Shown: positions 8,515-18,440, counted from the first letter of the stretch. The stretch is 64,000 bases of DNA from Hyphomicrobium sp. MC1 (GCF_000253295.1 NC_015717.1:1612001-1676000), one strand, 5' to 3'. Made by a program: numbers and translations. Notes: generated by a model not told the origin, from the letters alone.

Positions 8515-9998
8515 GACGGTGGCCCGCTGAACGTCGTCGAACGTGAAGTTGTGTGACCTGTTGCAGTGTCCGTTACAGTAATCGTGATGGGTGTCGAATC
8601 TCCTTTGAGTTCTCTCCGTTCCGATGGCTCGATCAAGACGAAGAACTTCACCGCCCGAACCTCCGCGGGTTTGACGTCGATCACCGGGTCCTGTTCGTCG
8701 AATTCCACGAACTGGAGCTGGGCTCTCTCGAGACCTAAAACGGAAATTTTGAAATGCCGTGTCGCTTGGAGCTTGTTGGTGATCTTCACCGTATAACCAT
8801 CGCGCAGACCGCCGTCGCTCAGCGTAACGAACAGCGGATTGCGATCGGGCGCGACACTTAGCTGTGTATCGGCGCGATTGAGCAGCGACCAGACCATCAG
8901 GCCTCCGACTGCAACAATCAGGACCGAATAGAGGATCGTTCGCGGCCGTACGATCCGCCATCCGTCACGAGGACCTTTGGTAGCGTTCGCAAGGTTGGCA
9001 GCCGTCGTATAGGCGATCAATCCGCGCGGACGACCCACGCGATCCATGATCTCGTCGCATGCATCTATGCATAGCGCGCATTGAATACACTCGAGCTGCG
9101 CGCCGTCGCGGATGTCAATGCCCGTCGGACAGACGGCGACGCAAGCCTTGCAGTCGACGCAGTCGCCCCTCCCTTCCCAGCTTTCATCGCGCTTATGTGA
9201 TCCGCGCGGCTCGCCGCGAACCTCGCGATACGAAATGAAGAGGGAATCGTGATCTAGCATTGCTCCTTGGATGCGTGGCCACGGGCACATGTAGATACAG
9301 ACCTGCTCCCGCGCAATGCCACCAAGTATATAAGTCGTGAAGGCGAACACGCCGACAAAAGCATATGCTATTGGCGAAGCAGTCCCATGCACGAGCTCGG
9401 CCGCGAGCGTCGGCGCGTCGCGAAAGTAAAAGACGAAAGCCCCTCCTGTCGCGATAGCAATGAACCCCCAGGTCAGATGCGTCGCCGCTTTCTTCCAGAG
9501 CTTTTCGAATGACCAGCCGCTCTGATCGAGACGCAGGCGCGCATTGCGGTCGCCCTGCCAGAACCGCTCGACAGCGATCATCAGATCCGTCCAGACTGTC
9601 TGCGGGCAGGCATATCCGCACCACATGCGCCCAGCGATTGCGGTCACAAGAAAAAGCGAGAGGGCCGAGATAACGAGCAGCCCCGTCACATAATAGAATT
9701 CCTGCGCCCAGATCTCGATCGGTCCGAACAGCAGGCGCTGATTGGCAAAGTCGAGCAGAAAAGCTTGATTAGGAAGGCCCGGTCCACGATCCCATCTGAA
9801 CCACGGCAACATGTAATAAACGCCGAGCGTGAGCCCTAAGGCCACCCATTTGATGGCGCGGAAGGTGCCGTGCGCTTCCTTCGGATATATCTTTCGATGT
9901 GATGCGTAAGCGCTTGTCTTGGACGCAGCGGCTTTCGCGCCGGACGATCTGTTGTCCGTATCAGCTATGAACTTGTTATGTTCGCCCATCATCGTCAT
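8511..9998 (-). CDS. ccoG: Cytochrome c oxidase accessory protein CcoG/FixG (ferredoxin-like, membrane)
   Basis: This 495-residue membrane protein has a polyferredoxin-type core. Two [4Fe-4S] motifs follow each other, CVDCKACVAVCP and CIQCALCIDAC. An earlier CGYACPQTVW motif lies near a membrane helix. CcoG reduces Cu(II) to Cu(I) during cbb3 assembly. The C-terminal third (after a further helix, VLIVAVGGLMVWSLL) is a periplasmic Ig-like domain, as in other FixG proteins. It overlaps ccoP by 4 bases at its start (9995-9998) and ccoH by 4 bases at its end. Confidence 0.95.
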   Translation of the reverse strand: MTMMGEHNKFIADTDNRSSGAKAAASKTSAYASHRKIYPKEAHGTFRAIKWVALGLTLGVYYMLPWFRWDRGPGLPNQAFLLDFANQRLLFGPIEIWAQEFYYVTGLLVISALSLFLVTAIAGRMWCGYACPQTVWTDLMIAVERFWQGDRNARLRLDQSGWSFEKLWKKAATHLTWGFIAIATGGAFVFYFRDAPTLAAELVHGTASPIAYAFVGVFAFTTYILGGIAREQVCIYMCPWPRIQGAMLDHDSLFISYREVRGEPRGSHKRDESWEGRGDCVDCKACVAVCPTGIDIRDGAQLECIQCALCIDACDEIMDRVGRPRGLIAYTTAANLANATKGPRDGWRIVRPRTILYSVLIVAVGGLMVWSLLNRADTQLSVAPDRNPLFVTLSDGGLRDGYTVKITNKLQATRHFKISVLGLERAQLQFVEFDEQDPVIDVKPAEVRAVKFFVLIEPSERRELKGDSTPITITVTDTATGHTTSRSTTFSGPPS

Positions 9999-10933
9999 TT
10001 GGGCGCCTCATGGCCCTCTTCCTTATGTTCGGCCTCGCCCTCGTCGTCTTTTTTCGGCTCGGGTTTTCCGCCGCCGAGCGAATGGACGTAGAGCGCGACC
10101 ATCTTGATATCCACGGGATCCAGGCGACCGTTCCACGCCGGCATCATGCCGCCACGGCCGGTCTCGATGCTACGCACGACCGCTTGCTGGCTGCTGCCAT
10201 AAAGCCAGATAGCATCGGTTAGATTCGGCGCACCGACGTCGGTGTTGCCTTTGCCGTCGGCACCGTGACACGCCGCACAGTTGTCTGCGAATAGCGCAGC
10301 ACCTCGCGAGGCGGCCGCGGCATCGACATCAAGATGCGAGAGCGAACGAACATAATTGGCGAGGTCGCGGATCTGAGCTGGCTCGAGGATCTTGTCGAGA
10401 CCGAACCGTGGCATAGCCGTATAGTGGGTTTCGGGATCGCCGGACCTTGCGCCGTGCGTAATCGTCTTTTGGATGCTTTCAAGATCGCCGCCCCACAGCC
10501 AATCGTCGTCGTTGAGATTGGGATACCCAATGGCGCCTTGCGCACCACGACCGTGGCATGGGGCGCAGTTGTCGCCGAAAATCGCGGCGCCGCCATCGCG
10601 AGCGAATTCGAATAGCTCGGGATTCTTCTTTATGTCGGCAATCGGCATCGCGGCGATCGCGGCGCGATATTTATCTTGCGCTGCCTTTGCTGACGCGACG
10701 TCTTTTGCGACCTCACCGCGCTGGCTGTAACCGAACAACCCCTTCGTATAGCCGTTTAGCATCGGCCAAGCCGGATAGACGAGCCAATAGCCGAACGCCC
10801 AGACGATACACGCGTAGAACGTGTAGAGCCACCACCGGGGTAGTGGCTTGTTGAGCTCCATCAGGTCGCCGTCCCACACGTGTCCCGTGGTTTCGGCGCC
10901 CGTTACTTCGTCGATGCGCTTCTCGCTCGCCAT
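9995..10933 (-). CDS. ccoP: cbb3 oxidase dihaem subunit CcoP/FixP
   Basis: This 312-residue membrane-anchored dihaem cytochrome c feeds electrons into the cbb3 oxidase. The N-terminal signature DGDLMELNKPLPRWWLYTFY leads into a membrane helix. The haem sites are CAPCH at 123-127 and CAACH at 219-223. Distal methionines are likely in YTAMPRFG and GGMMPAW. The C-terminal tail is rich in lysine, glutamate and aspartate, a charged extension of no known role. It lies 6 bases after ccoQ and overlaps ccoG. Confidence 0.96.
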   Translation of the reverse strand: MASEKRIDEVTGAETTGHVWDGDLMELNKPLPRWWLYTFYACIVWAFGYWLVYPAWPMLNGYTKGLFGYSQRGEVAKDVASAKAAQDKYRAAIAAMPIADIKKNPELFEFARDGGAAIFGDNCAPCHGRGAQGAIGYPNLNDDDWLWGGDLESIQKTITHGARSGDPETHYTAMPRFGLDKILEPAQIRDLANYVRSLSHLDVDAAAASRGAALFADNCAACHGADGKGNTDVGAPNLTDAIWLYGSSQQAVVRSIETGRGGMMPAWNGRLDPVDIKMVALYVHSLGGGKPEPKKDDEGEAEHKEEGHEAPK

Positions 10934-10939
10934 GGGCTG

Positions 10940-11107
10940 TCACTGCTTTTCTAGCTTGTCGTCCTGATCGATTGCTGCTTTCGCCACGTGCTCGAACTTT
11001 GCTTTGTTGGACGAGCGAAACGCGTAGACGAATGCCGCGACGAGAAGAGCCATGAAAATCGCCATCGACACGAGTTGCGAGACGACCTGTGCTTCATCGT
11101 AAGTCAT
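10940..11107 (-). CDS. ccoQ: cbb3 oxidase small subunit CcoQ/FixQ
   Basis: This 55-residue protein has one membrane helix (MAIFMALLVAAFVYAFRSS) and a charged C-terminus, matching CcoQ in size, layout and position between ccoO and ccoP. The start is the ATG at 11107 (MTYDEAQVVS), 4 bases after the ccoO stop. The frame stays open upstream within ccoO, but that part is a shadow. CcoQ stabilises the CcoP-CcoNO contact. Confidence 0.9.
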   Translation of the reverse strand: MTYDEAQVVSQLVSMAIFMALLVAAFVYAFRSSNKAKFEHVAKAAIDQDDKLEKQ

Positions 11108-11111
11108 GGTC

Positions 11112-11846
11112 TCACCGCAAGTTGGGCCCGCTGGCGTCGAATTTCGTGAAATCGACAAGCGTGCCGAGCATCTGCAGATAGGCGACGACGGCATCGAGCT
11201 CACTCGGCGGAACGTCATCGCCGGGCTGACCGTCGAACCTTCTGACCTGCGCCTTCGGATAGCGTTGAACCAGCGCCTTCGCTCCGGTTGTATCGGGAGA
11301 GATCTGAGCGAGGACGTCGGCCTTTGCATTGGCGATCATGTCGTCGCTGTAAGGCACCCCGACCTCTTGCAACGTCTTCATGCGCGCGGCGATGTTGTCA
11401 TAGTTGAGGGGCGTTTTTTCCAGGAACGGATAGCCCGGCATAATGGAAGCGGGAACGACCGAGCGTGGATCTCGCATGTGCTCGACGTGCCAAGCGTCGG
11501 AATACTTCCCGCCAACGCGGGCGAGGTCCGGACCGTTACGCTTCGATCCCCATTGGAACGGGTGATCGTACATGCTTTCGGCGGCGAGCGAGTAATGGCC
11601 GTAACGCTCGATCTCGTCGCGCAAGGAGCGGATCATCTGGCTGTGGCAGTTATAGCAGCCTTCGCGCACGTAGATATCGCGGCCAGCGAGTTCCAACGGC
11701 GAATACGGGCGCATGCCTTCAACCTTTTCGATGGTCGACCGCAACATGAAGAGCGGTGCGATTTCGACGATGCCTCCGATAGAGACGACGATCAGCGCGC
11801 CAATCAAAAGGATGAGGGAGTTCTTCTCAAAAATAGCGTGGTTCAT
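11112..11846 (-). CDS. ccoO: cbb3 oxidase monohaem subunit CcoO/FixO
   Basis: The product has 244 residues with an N-terminal membrane anchor and one haem c site, CYNCH at 64-68. The surrounding [13 protein letters not shown] and the later MPGYPFL and [14 protein letters not shown] are hallmarks of FixO. It relays electrons from CcoP to CcoN. It is 12 bases downstream of ccoN and is followed by ccoQ. Confidence 0.97.
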   Translation of the reverse strand: MNHAIFEKNSLILLIGALIVVSIGGIVEIAPLFMLRSTIEKVEGMRPYSPLELAGRDIYVREGCYNCHSQMIRSLRDEIERYGHYSLAAESMYDHPFQWGSKRNGPDLARVGGKYSDAWHVEHMRDPRSVVPASIMPGYPFLEKTPLNYDNIAARMKTLQEVGVPYSDDMIANAKADVLAQISPDTTGAKALVQRYPKAQVRRFDGQPGDDVPPSELDAVVAYLQMLGTLVDFTKFDASGPNLR

Positions 11847-11858
11847 GGTTTGCTCCCG

Positions 11859-13520
11859 TCACTCAGCCGGCACGGCGACAACGCCGGGACGAAGTTCGGG
11901 AGCGGCCGCCACGCCAGGCTGATCCTTGATATCGACGGGTTTGTCGCCTCTGATCGTGCGCCACACATTGTAGGCCATGATCAGGCCCCCGAGCAGGAAG
12001 AGCGCTCCCCCCGTTGCACGGATCACGTAAGGCCAATGAAGGGCCTCGACCGTTTCGATAAACGAATATTTGAGGAAGCCGAGGTGATCGTAGGCGCGCC
12101 ACATCAATCCCTGCGTGATGCCGGCAACCCACATCGACGAGATGTAGAGAACGATGCCGATCATCGCGAGCCAGAAGTGCCATTCGACTAAACGCATCGA
12201 ATAAAGACCCTCGCGCTTCCATAGCCAGGGAACCATGCAATAGACAGCACCGAATGAGATCATGCCGACCCATCCAAGCGCGCCTGAATGCACGTGCCCG
12301 ATGGTCCAATCCGTATAATGAGAAAGCGAGTTCACGGCCTTGATCGACATCAGCGGCCCTTCGAATGTCGACATACCGTAGAACGCGACGGAGACGACGA
12401 GAAGCCGGATCACGGCGTCGGTCCTAAGACGATCCCAAGCGCCTGAAAGCGTCATCAGGCCATTGATCATGCCGCCCCATGACGGCATCCACAGCATGAT
12501 CGAGAACGTCATGCCCAGTGTCTGCGCCCACTCGGGCAGAGCCGTATAGTGAAGATGATGCGGACCGGCCCAGATATAGAGAAAGATCAGCGACCAGAAG
12601 TGTACGATCGATAGCCTGTAGGAATAGACAGGCCGCTCGGCGCGCTTCGGAATGAAATAATACATGATGCCGAGGAAGCCCGCCGTCAGCAGGAAGCCGA
12701 CCGCGTTATGCCCGTACCACCACTGTGTCATTGCGCCTTGAACGCCGGGGAACAGCGGATAGCTTTCTGAGCCCAACAGCGAAACCGGCAGCGATAGATT
12801 GTTGACGATATGCAGCATCGCGATCGTCACGATGAAGGCGAGATAGAACCAGTTGGCGACGTAGATGTGAGGTTCTTGGCGCTTTCTGAGCGTGCCGAGA
12901 AACACGAGCAAGTACGTGACCCATACGATCGTCAGCCAGATATCGGCATACCATTCGGGTTCCGCGTATTCCTTTCCCTGCGTGATGCCGAGCACATAGC
13001 CCGAGGCGGCTATCACGATGAAGAGCTGATATCCCCAAACGACGAACCAGGGCGCCCATCTGCCGGGAAGCCGCGCGCGGCACGTTCTCTGTACGACATA
13101 AAGCGATGTTGCGATCAGCGCGTTGCCGCCGAATGCGAAAATGACGGCGGACGTGTGCACAGGTCTAAGCCGACCAAAATTCGTCCAAGGCAGATCGAGA
13201 TTGAGCGATGGAAAAGCCAGCTGCCATGCAAGGATATCGCCAACGAGAAAGCCTATGACTCCCCAGAACACGCAAGCAATCGTCGCGACACGAATGGGTC
13301 CGTCGAAGTAGCCTGATACTTTTTCTTGTCGAGTGGTCGGGTGAGAAAGGATGTAAAGGGCTGCGGCTGCGCTCGCACCTAGAAGAAAAAGCCCATGCAG
13401 ACGCATACCGCCATCGACACCGGCAATGGCCAAAATCAATCCAACAATCGCAAAGAGCAGAGCCGCTCCAAGAGCCGGCATGTCGTTGACGCTGGATCTT
13501 CCGCCCGCCGTGTTCTCCAC
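11859..13520 (-). CDS. ccoN: cbb3 oxidase catalytic subunit CcoN/FixN
   Basis: This 553-residue haem-copper oxidase subunit I holds the haem b and the b3-CuB oxygen-reduction site, with at least twelve hydrophobic segments. Typical stretches are [39 protein letters not shown] (active-site region), [13 protein letters not shown] and [16 protein letters not shown], all with the expected histidines. It is the first gene of the ccoNOQP-GHIS operon. A FixK/FNR-type box lies 87 bases upstream, so expression is probably induced under low oxygen. Confidence 0.97.
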   Translation of the reverse strand: MENTAGGRSSVNDMPALGAALLFAIVGLILAIAGVDGGMRLHGLFLLGASAAAALYILSHPTTRQEKVSGYFDGPIRVATIACVFWGVIGFLVGDILAWQLAFPSLNLDLPWTNFGRLRPVHTSAVIFAFGGNALIATSLYVVQRTCRARLPGRWAPWFVVWGYQLFIVIAASGYVLGITQGKEYAEPEWYADIWLTIVWVTYLLVFLGTLRKRQEPHIYVANWFYLAFIVTIAMLHIVNNLSLPVSLLGSESYPLFPGVQGAMTQWWYGHNAVGFLLTAGFLGIMYYFIPKRAERPVYSYRLSIVHFWSLIFLYIWAGPHHLHYTALPEWAQTLGMTFSIMLWMPSWGGMINGLMTLSGAWDRLRTDAVIRLLVVSVAFYGMSTFEGPLMSIKAVNSLSHYTDWTIGHVHSGALGWVGMISFGAVYCMVPWLWKREGLYSMRLVEWHFWLAMIGIVLYISSMWVAGITQGLMWRAYDHLGFLKYSFIETVEALHWPYVIRATGGALFLLGGLIMAYNVWRTIRGDKPVDIKDQPGVAAAPELRPGVVAVPAE

Positions 13521-13606
13521 GGTTATCCTCCCCGCTTCCAGTCCGTTGGACGCGGACGTTATTTTTGACTAGCCTATTTGCTTGATCATTCCTGCGGGAC
13601 TGAGCC

Positions 13607-13620
13607 TTGACTTGCGTCAA
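13607..13620 (-). promoter_or_regulatory. FixK/FNR-type box upstream of the cco operon
   Basis: TTGACTTGCGTCAA is a perfect inverted repeat (TTGAC-N4-GTCAA) that fits the FNR/FixK consensus. Its centre is about 93 bases before the ccoN start. Activation of fixNOQP by FixK or FNR proteins through such boxes is well established in rhizobia and relatives. A second box of the same form is at 39466-39479. Confidence 0.75.
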
Positions 13621-14039
13621 AGGGGGCGGAGCCCACTGGCGAGCTGCGTCTAAAAACTTCCCTCAGCGCAGCATCAAGCGTCGACCCTTGCGGGGCGGCA
13701 CTGGCAGCTCGGTCATCGACAAAACGCGGGCCTATGCTTTGCATCACTAGAGATGCTTATCCTGTGAACCTCTGCGCTTGCCACGCTGACGAAGGTAAGT
13801 GTCTGCTGGTGAGCCCTCGTCGGACATGTCAGATCGTGACTTCCATAGCGCAAGCACGGTATGCTCCAATGCTTGGAAAAGTTGCGAAGCAGCGTCGCAC
13901 CACTCACGACCTCGAAAACACTCGATGTCCGCAGTGATGCAAAAAATCGATTGTCGGTGCGCCGGAAAGGCTTCCGCTTTGCCCCCGAAAGCGGAGATCC
14001 GTGTTCGTGTGAATGCCCGCCTGGTCGAGCATCAAGTCG

Positions 14040-14070
14040 ATGTCGGCTAATGGGATAAAGCGGCGGTGTC
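14040..14070 (+). repeat. Dispersed intergenic repeat, copy 2
   Basis: ATGTCGGCTAATGGGATAAA and the following GCGGCGGTGTC match the copy at 4772-4803 over the whole length, with a few substitutions and one missing base. The element lies in non-coding DNA. Confidence 0.5.
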
Positions 14071-14411
14071 GAGATGCCGTTTCCGCAGGCGAACCTTCGA
14101 GTTGAGGAGGTAAGTTCTCATCACGCTCCGGTTTGTGGACTAATTTGTGGATCGGAGCGGAATAACAGGAAATAATATAATGAAATCAAAGGCAATTGGC
14201 GGAAGCCCTCTCCACCATAGGAATGTGGACCGAGATTAGGCGGCCTGTACACTAACGTCGGAAAAGCCGAGATCGCAGACATCGAATTGGCTTTCCGCCT
14301 TGTCCCTGAATGCCGATAACGAAGTGGCTGGTCTTCTATGCGAAAACCGACTTTGGTAACCAGATGAGATGCGCCCAAGCTAGTAAGCCCCCCTGTAATG
14401 TACGGCCCTGC

Positions 14412-15266
14412 TTATCGCCGCTTCGCGCTGAGGTAGCTCGTGAGCGCCAGCATGATCATAATCTCGACTGTGAAATAACCCGCAAAGAAGCTCGCCATTT
14501 CGCCGAAGGCTTCCAAGGGGAGCAATAGCCGACCCAATGTAAGTGCGACGCCGATATTTCGAACTCCGCTTTCGATCACAAGGACATCACGCTCCGCGGC
14601 AGTGAGTTGAAATCCCGACATCCAACCGCAGAGCATGGCCCCAAGGATGAACATCGCACCGATCAGGAGACTTGGAGCGAGGACTGCCGATTCTTGTGTT
14701 GCTGAAATCGTGAGAATGAGCACCAGAAGAACGAAGGCGAGAGATATTTTGCGAAGTAGCGTACCACTGGTCTCGACTTGGTTCGGACACACCTTTCGGA
14801 GCAACATGCCGCCGGCCATCGGCAAGATCATCAACGCGAAGAGCTGGAGAAGAATTGTGGACATCGGCACGGCTCGGATACCAGCGCTTGTTCCGACGAA
14901 TGTTTGGAGAACTTTCATCCAAACTGGAATTGTAATGAGCGAAAGCACTGTACCGAACGCGGTGATCGATGCTGATAGCGAAACATTCCTGCGTGCGAGA
15001 TAACAATAGAGATTCGAAATCCCTCCGCCGGGACTGAGCGCAAGCGAAAGCATGCCAAAGGAAATTGCCGGAATGCTTGAATAAGCCGCGGAGATGAGCA
15101 GAGCCATCGGCGGCAGAAATGCCAGCTGCCCGATCGCGCCCAAGAGCAGAGCGCGAGGATGCCGGACGGCCGTCGTTATATCGACAGCCATTATCTCGGT
15201 GCCTGCTACCAGCATCAGGAACGCAATTGCCGTGGGCACACCGAAATCTGTCAGCAGAGGGAGCAT
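14412..15266 (-). CDS. Bile acid:sodium symporter (BASS/SBF) family transporter
   Basis: This 284-residue membrane protein has about nine hydrophobic helices of the SBF fold. Family-like parts are LALSPGGGISNLYCYLARRN in the first half and VLVIESGVRNIGVALTL in the second. These correspond to the two crossover motifs that bind sodium and substrate. Bacterial members carry organic anions such as bile acids, pantoate or other acids; the substrate cannot be read from sequence. It follows a Crp/Fnr-type regulator by 51 bases on the same strand and is probably co-transcribed with it. Confidence 0.82.
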   Translation of the reverse strand: MLPLLTDFGVPTAIAFLMLVAGTEIMAVDITTAVRHPRALLLGAIGQLAFLPPMALLISAAYSSIPAISFGMLSLALSPGGGISNLYCYLARRNVSLSASITAFGTVLSLITIPVWMKVLQTFVGTSAGIRAVPMSTILLQLFALMILPMAGGMLLRKVCPNQVETSGTLLRKISLAFVLLVLILTISATQESAVLAPSLLIGAMFILGAMLCGWMSGFQLTAAERDVLVIESGVRNIGVALTLGRLLLPLEAFGEMASFFAGYFTVEIMIMLALTSYLSAKRR

Positions 15267-15317
15267 CGGATCTGAATTTTGATGGCGCTATGCCTAACAG
15301 CAATTGCAACATTTGAA

Positions 15318-16019
15318 TCATTGTTCGTCTTCGTAGGATTGAAGCACGTCAGCATCGAGAACGCGTACTTTGCGGTAGAAAATCTCTATCGCGCCCTGGT
15401 CTGCGAGGTCCGCCAGGCATCTCCGCGATGTTGCGCGCGTCACGCCGATGAGCTCTGCTAGTTCATCCTGAGTGATCTCGACTTCCTGTGTGGTGGTCGC
15501 AAGCCGTAGCAATTGTCTGCACATACGTGCCCTGACTGTCAGAGACAGCGCTTCCGATAAATGCACGATCGCCGCTGCAGTGTTGATTGCGCTAAGAAAG
15601 TAGAAGCAGCGCCAATGATCGGGAACGTCATTCAAATGTGCCGAGATTGCCGAACTCGGCAGATGGAGAAGCCTGCTCTTCGTGCCGGCCATTAAGGAGA
15701 TGAGGCGAGATCGTCCCGTGAATTCCGCGTTGTCGCCGACCCAGAAGCCAATTTCGGCGCGGTGGATAACTACTGCCTCCTTCGCAGTGAGCGGAAATGT
15801 TACCCGGAGGCTCCCTTCCGCCAATCCATAGATGCCGTCGGATGGATCCCCTGCATGGTAGATGAACTGCCCAGGGTCGTACGTCCGCCATCTCCCGGCG
15901 CGCTCGACCCATTCGCAAAACTCCTTAGGCTGAGTGGTGAGCCAGCCAACCGAATCAAGCGGCGCCAATTTCGATAAGGATTGCGATCGACGATGCGTAA
16001 TGGCCCCTCTCCATTGCAA
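15318..16019 (-). CDS. Crp/Fnr family transcriptional regulator
   Basis: The product has 233 residues with an N-terminal cyclic-nucleotide-binding-like beta-roll (about 35-130; YDPGQFIYHAGDPSDGIYGLAEGSL), a dimer helix and a C-terminal Crp-type winged helix. The recognition part is TQDELAELIGVTRATSRRCLADL. There is no N-terminal cysteine cluster as in oxygen-sensing FNR, so it probably senses a small molecule or acts through protein level alone. It is the upstream partner of the BASS transporter and may control it. Whether it also reads the TTGAC-N4-GTCAA boxes of this window is unknown. Confidence 0.88.
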   Translation of the reverse strand: MQWRGAITHRRSQSLSKLAPLDSVGWLTTQPKEFCEWVERAGRWRTYDPGQFIYHAGDPSDGIYGLAEGSLRVTFPLTAKEAVVIHRAEIGFWVGDNAEFTGRSRLISLMAGTKSRLLHLPSSAISAHLNDVPDHWRCFYFLSAINTAAAIVHLSEALSLTVRARMCRQLLRLATTTQEVEITQDELAELIGVTRATSRRCLADLADQGAIEIFYRKVRVLDADVLQSYEDEQ

Positions 16020-16556
16020 AGATTTTTATAAAATGCGGTGCGATCCTATGTAACGAGTCCCATTGTTAAAGGGCTAAATGGAGAGTTACCTGCAACGACT
16101 GTTATCTTTTGTTTGTTCAATTCGCCCCCCTGTCGGGATGTTGATGACGCGCCGCAAAACAATGCGCTGTGGCAGAATTCCGAGCGCGATATTTCTTCTT
16201 AATTGGTTCATTTTATCCAGTTGAGCATTTTTGAATATGTTTTGATCGCGTCGTGTGGGCGGGTGATCGGAGCACAGGCTGATCGCCAGCTTTGGGGGGC
16301 TCGAATTGGAGAGCCCGTCGTGAAATTGTTTCAGTACTTTGTCGGCATTGGTCGTCCGGCAAAGCATAATCTGACCGGATGCAAATTTGCGAGCGCGACT
16401 TCGAGTTTGGTGAGGTCGCGGTTGAAAAATTTTTATTGTTATGGCCCGAGCGTGACGGTGTGCTCGGACGGCAAGACAAAAGCAAAAAATCTGAACCAGC
16501 CGAGCGACGGTGTCTGAGACGCCGCCGCAAATTGTTGTGACATCACGAGGTGCATT
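16020..16556. other. AT-richer divergent intergenic region
   Basis: These 537 bases lie between the divergent Crp/Fnr gene and the sulfatase gene cluster and probably hold promoters for both. The stretch is visibly richer in A and T than its neighbours. One long minus-strand frame crosses it (16086-16589), but its product is basic, low in complexity and runs into the sulfatase gene, so it was not called. No repeat or RNA gene was recognised. Confidence 0.5.
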
Positions 16557-18275
16557 ATGCGTAAAACGGACGTTCAACCGCTTGATCAATGGGGCTGCTT
16601 TGAGCGGCCGCGGGGGTCCAAAAGACTAGTATTTCTTGCGTCTATGATCGTCACAGCGGTGCTTGCTGCGGTGGGATTGATGTCTCCAGCGTCTGCACAA
16701 GTTGCCACGCCCAATATTGTCCTGATCCTTTCAGACGACTTTGGCTACGGAGATGGAGGTGCATACGGCGGCGGCGAGAACCGCGGCATGCCGACACCTA
16801 GCCTCGACCGCATGGCGGCCGAAGGCATGACATTTCTGTCTTTCTATGCGCAGCCAAGCTGCACGCCTGGCCGTGCCGCGGTCCAGACCGGTCGCATTCC
16901 GAACCGTAGCGGCATGACGACGGTGGCGTTTCAGGGCCAGGGCGGGGGTCTTCCGCACGCCGAGTGGACGCTGGCGTCGGTGCTGAAAACCGCCGGCTAC
17001 AGGACCTTCTTCACCGGTAAATGGCACCTCGGCGAAGCTGATTATGCTCTGCCCAACGCGCAGGGTTACGACGAGATGAAGTATGCGGGCTTATATCATC
17101 TCAATGCCTACACCTATGGCGATCCGACGTGGTTTCCGGACATGGACCCGGAGCTGAGAGCGATGTTTGAACGCGTGACAAAGGGGGCGCTGTCGGGGAA
17201 TGCGGGGGAGCCCGCGAAGGAAGACTTCAAGATCAATGGTCAATACGTAAATACGCCTGTCATCGACGGCAAGGAGGGCGTTGTTGGTATTCCGTTTTTC
17301 GATGAATATGTTGAAAAGGCTTCGCTCGATTACCTCGACCGCAACGCTAAATCTAAAGAGCCGTTCTTCATGAGCATCAATTTCATGAAGGTCCATCAAC
17401 CGAACATGCCGGCTCCAGAATTCGAGCATAAGTCTTTGTCGAAGACGAAATATGCCGACTCGGTCGTAGAGAACGATACCCGCATCGGTCGCATCCTGGA
17501 CAAGATCCGCTCCCTCGGTCTCGACAAAAATACATATGTGTTCTGGACGACGGACAACGGCGCCTGGCAAGACGTCTATCCCGACGCCGGATACACCCCG
17601 TTCCGAGGCACGAAAGGAACTGTTCGCGAGGGCGGCAATCGTGTTCCATCACTTGCGTGGGGGCCCGGGATCAAAGCGGGTTCGAAGAATTCCGATATTG
17701 TCGGCGGCTTGGATTATATGGCGACATTCGCCCATCTCGCCGGCATCGCGAAACTTCCCGACAAAGATCGCGAAGGCCAGCCGATTATCTTCGACAGTTA
17801 CGATATGTCGCCGATCCTCTTCGGGACAGGCAAGTCGGAGCGCAAGTCCTGGTTCTATTTCACTGAGAATGAACTGACGCCAGGTGCAGTCCGCTTTGGC
17901 CATTACAAGGCCGTCTTCAACCTGCGTGGCGATGACGGCGCAACAACCGGTGGTCTTGCAGTCGATTCGAATCTCGGCTGGAAGGGCGCCGAAAAATACG
18001 TCGCCATCGTACCGCAAGTGTTCGACATCTGGCAGGATCCGCAAGAGCGTTATGATGTCTTCATGAACAACTACACCGAACATACCTGGGTCATGGTGAG
18101 CATAGGTGAAGAAATTCAGAATCTGATGAAGACTTATCTTCAATATCCGCCGCGTAAAATGCAGAGCGAAGGCTATACCGGTCCACTCACTCTCTCGAAC
18201 TACGAAAAATTCCAGTGGGTAAGAGAAGAACTCAAAAAGGACGGTATCAGCATTTCCATGCCGACGGGCAACTAA
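16557..18275 (+). CDS. Arylsulfatase (formylglycine-dependent, exported)
   Basis: This 572-residue alkaline-phosphatase-superfamily sulfatase cleaves sulfate esters. An N-terminal hydrophobic segment (LVFLASMIVTAVLAAVG, ending ASAQ) acts as a signal peptide. The maturation motif CTPGR (102-106) supplies the cysteine that becomes formylglycine. The metal-binding LILSDDFGYGD (D60, D61) and FTGKWHLGE are present. GAGG-like purines (CGAGGTGC) precede the ATG at 16557. It is the first of six co-directional genes (HAD phosphatase, DUF3300, DUF3302, HlyD, octahaem cytochrome). The substrate is unknown. No sulfatase-modifying enzyme is seen in the window, so it must be elsewhere in the genome. Confidence 0.92.
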   Translation: MRKTDVQPLDQWGCFERPRGSKRLVFLASMIVTAVLAAVGLMSPASAQVATPNIVLILSDDFGYGDGGAYGGGENRGMPTPSLDRMAAEGMTFLSFYAQPSCTPGRAAVQTGRIPNRSGMTTVAFQGQGGGLPHAEWTLASVLKTAGYRTFFTGKWHLGEADYALPNAQGYDEMKYAGLYHLNAYTYGDPTWFPDMDPELRAMFERVTKGALSGNAGEPAKEDFKINGQYVNTPVIDGKEGVVGIPFFDEYVEKASLDYLDRNAKSKEPFFMSINFMKVHQPNMPAPEFEHKSLSKTKYADSVVENDTRIGRILDKIRSLGLDKNTYVFWTTDNGAWQDVYPDAGYTPFRGTKGTVREGGNRVPSLAWGPGIKAGSKNSDIVGGLDYMATFAHLAGIAKLPDKDREGQPIIFDSYDMSPILFGTGKSERKSWFYFTENELTPGAVRFGHYKAVFNLRGDDGATTGGLAVDSNLGWKGAEKYVAIVPQVFDIWQDPQERYDVFMNNYTEHTWVMVSIGEEIQNLMKTYLQYPPRKMQSEGYTGPLTLSNYEKFQWVREELKKDGISISMPTGN

Positions 18276-18338
18276 CGCTGAAAGCCAATCGATGGGTGCG
18301 CTTCGGATCCCGTCGACTTGAGCCAGAGCGCAGCGAGG

Positions 18339-18371
18339 AGAAGTTGGAGAGGGTGGTTCACCCCGACTTCT
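18339..18371 (+). promoter_or_regulatory. Imperfect hairpin between sulfatase and HAD genes
   Basis: AGAAGT and ACTTCT enclose an inner GGGTG-GTT-CACCC stem with an asymmetric internal loop. It lies in the 165-base gap before the HAD gene and is not followed by a T-tract. It could be an RNA processing or stability element; a terminator role is unlikely. Confidence 0.25.
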
Positions 18372-18440
18372 GTGCACCCCCGTGTAACCTCCTGCGTTCT
18401 GGCTCATCCATCACGAGCAGGTAGATTTGGAAAACATGCG

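Larger units (their letters stand above)
13521..14411. other. Long intergenic region (891 bases) with promoter of cco operon and a dispersed repeat
   Basis: The left part carries the cco promoter and the FixK/FNR-type box. Further right lie a repeat copy (14040-14070) and a CTTCCGCTTTGCCCCCGAAAGCGGA hairpin-like stretch near 13971-13996, which resembles the short degenerate repeats in other gaps. Several short frames exist but none has a family-like sequence or a convincing ribosome site. No RNA gene was recognised. Confidence 0.5.

Noticed and set aside
11106..12191. 361-codon plus-strand frame opposite ccoO and ccoN
   Set aside because: It lies wholly over two certain cbb3 oxidase genes and its product has no family features; it is an antisense shadow.
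14130..14235. Stretch with TTGGCGGAAGCC that recalls the 3' end of a tRNA-Ser gene on the minus strand, a possible attachment-site relic
   Set aside because: The T-loop and the rest of a tRNA do not follow, and no integrase gene is nearby.
16086..16589. 167-codon minus-strand frame across the sulfatase upstream region
   Set aside because: It overlaps the start of the well-supported sulfatase gene, has a basic low-information product, no ribosome site and no recognisable domain.
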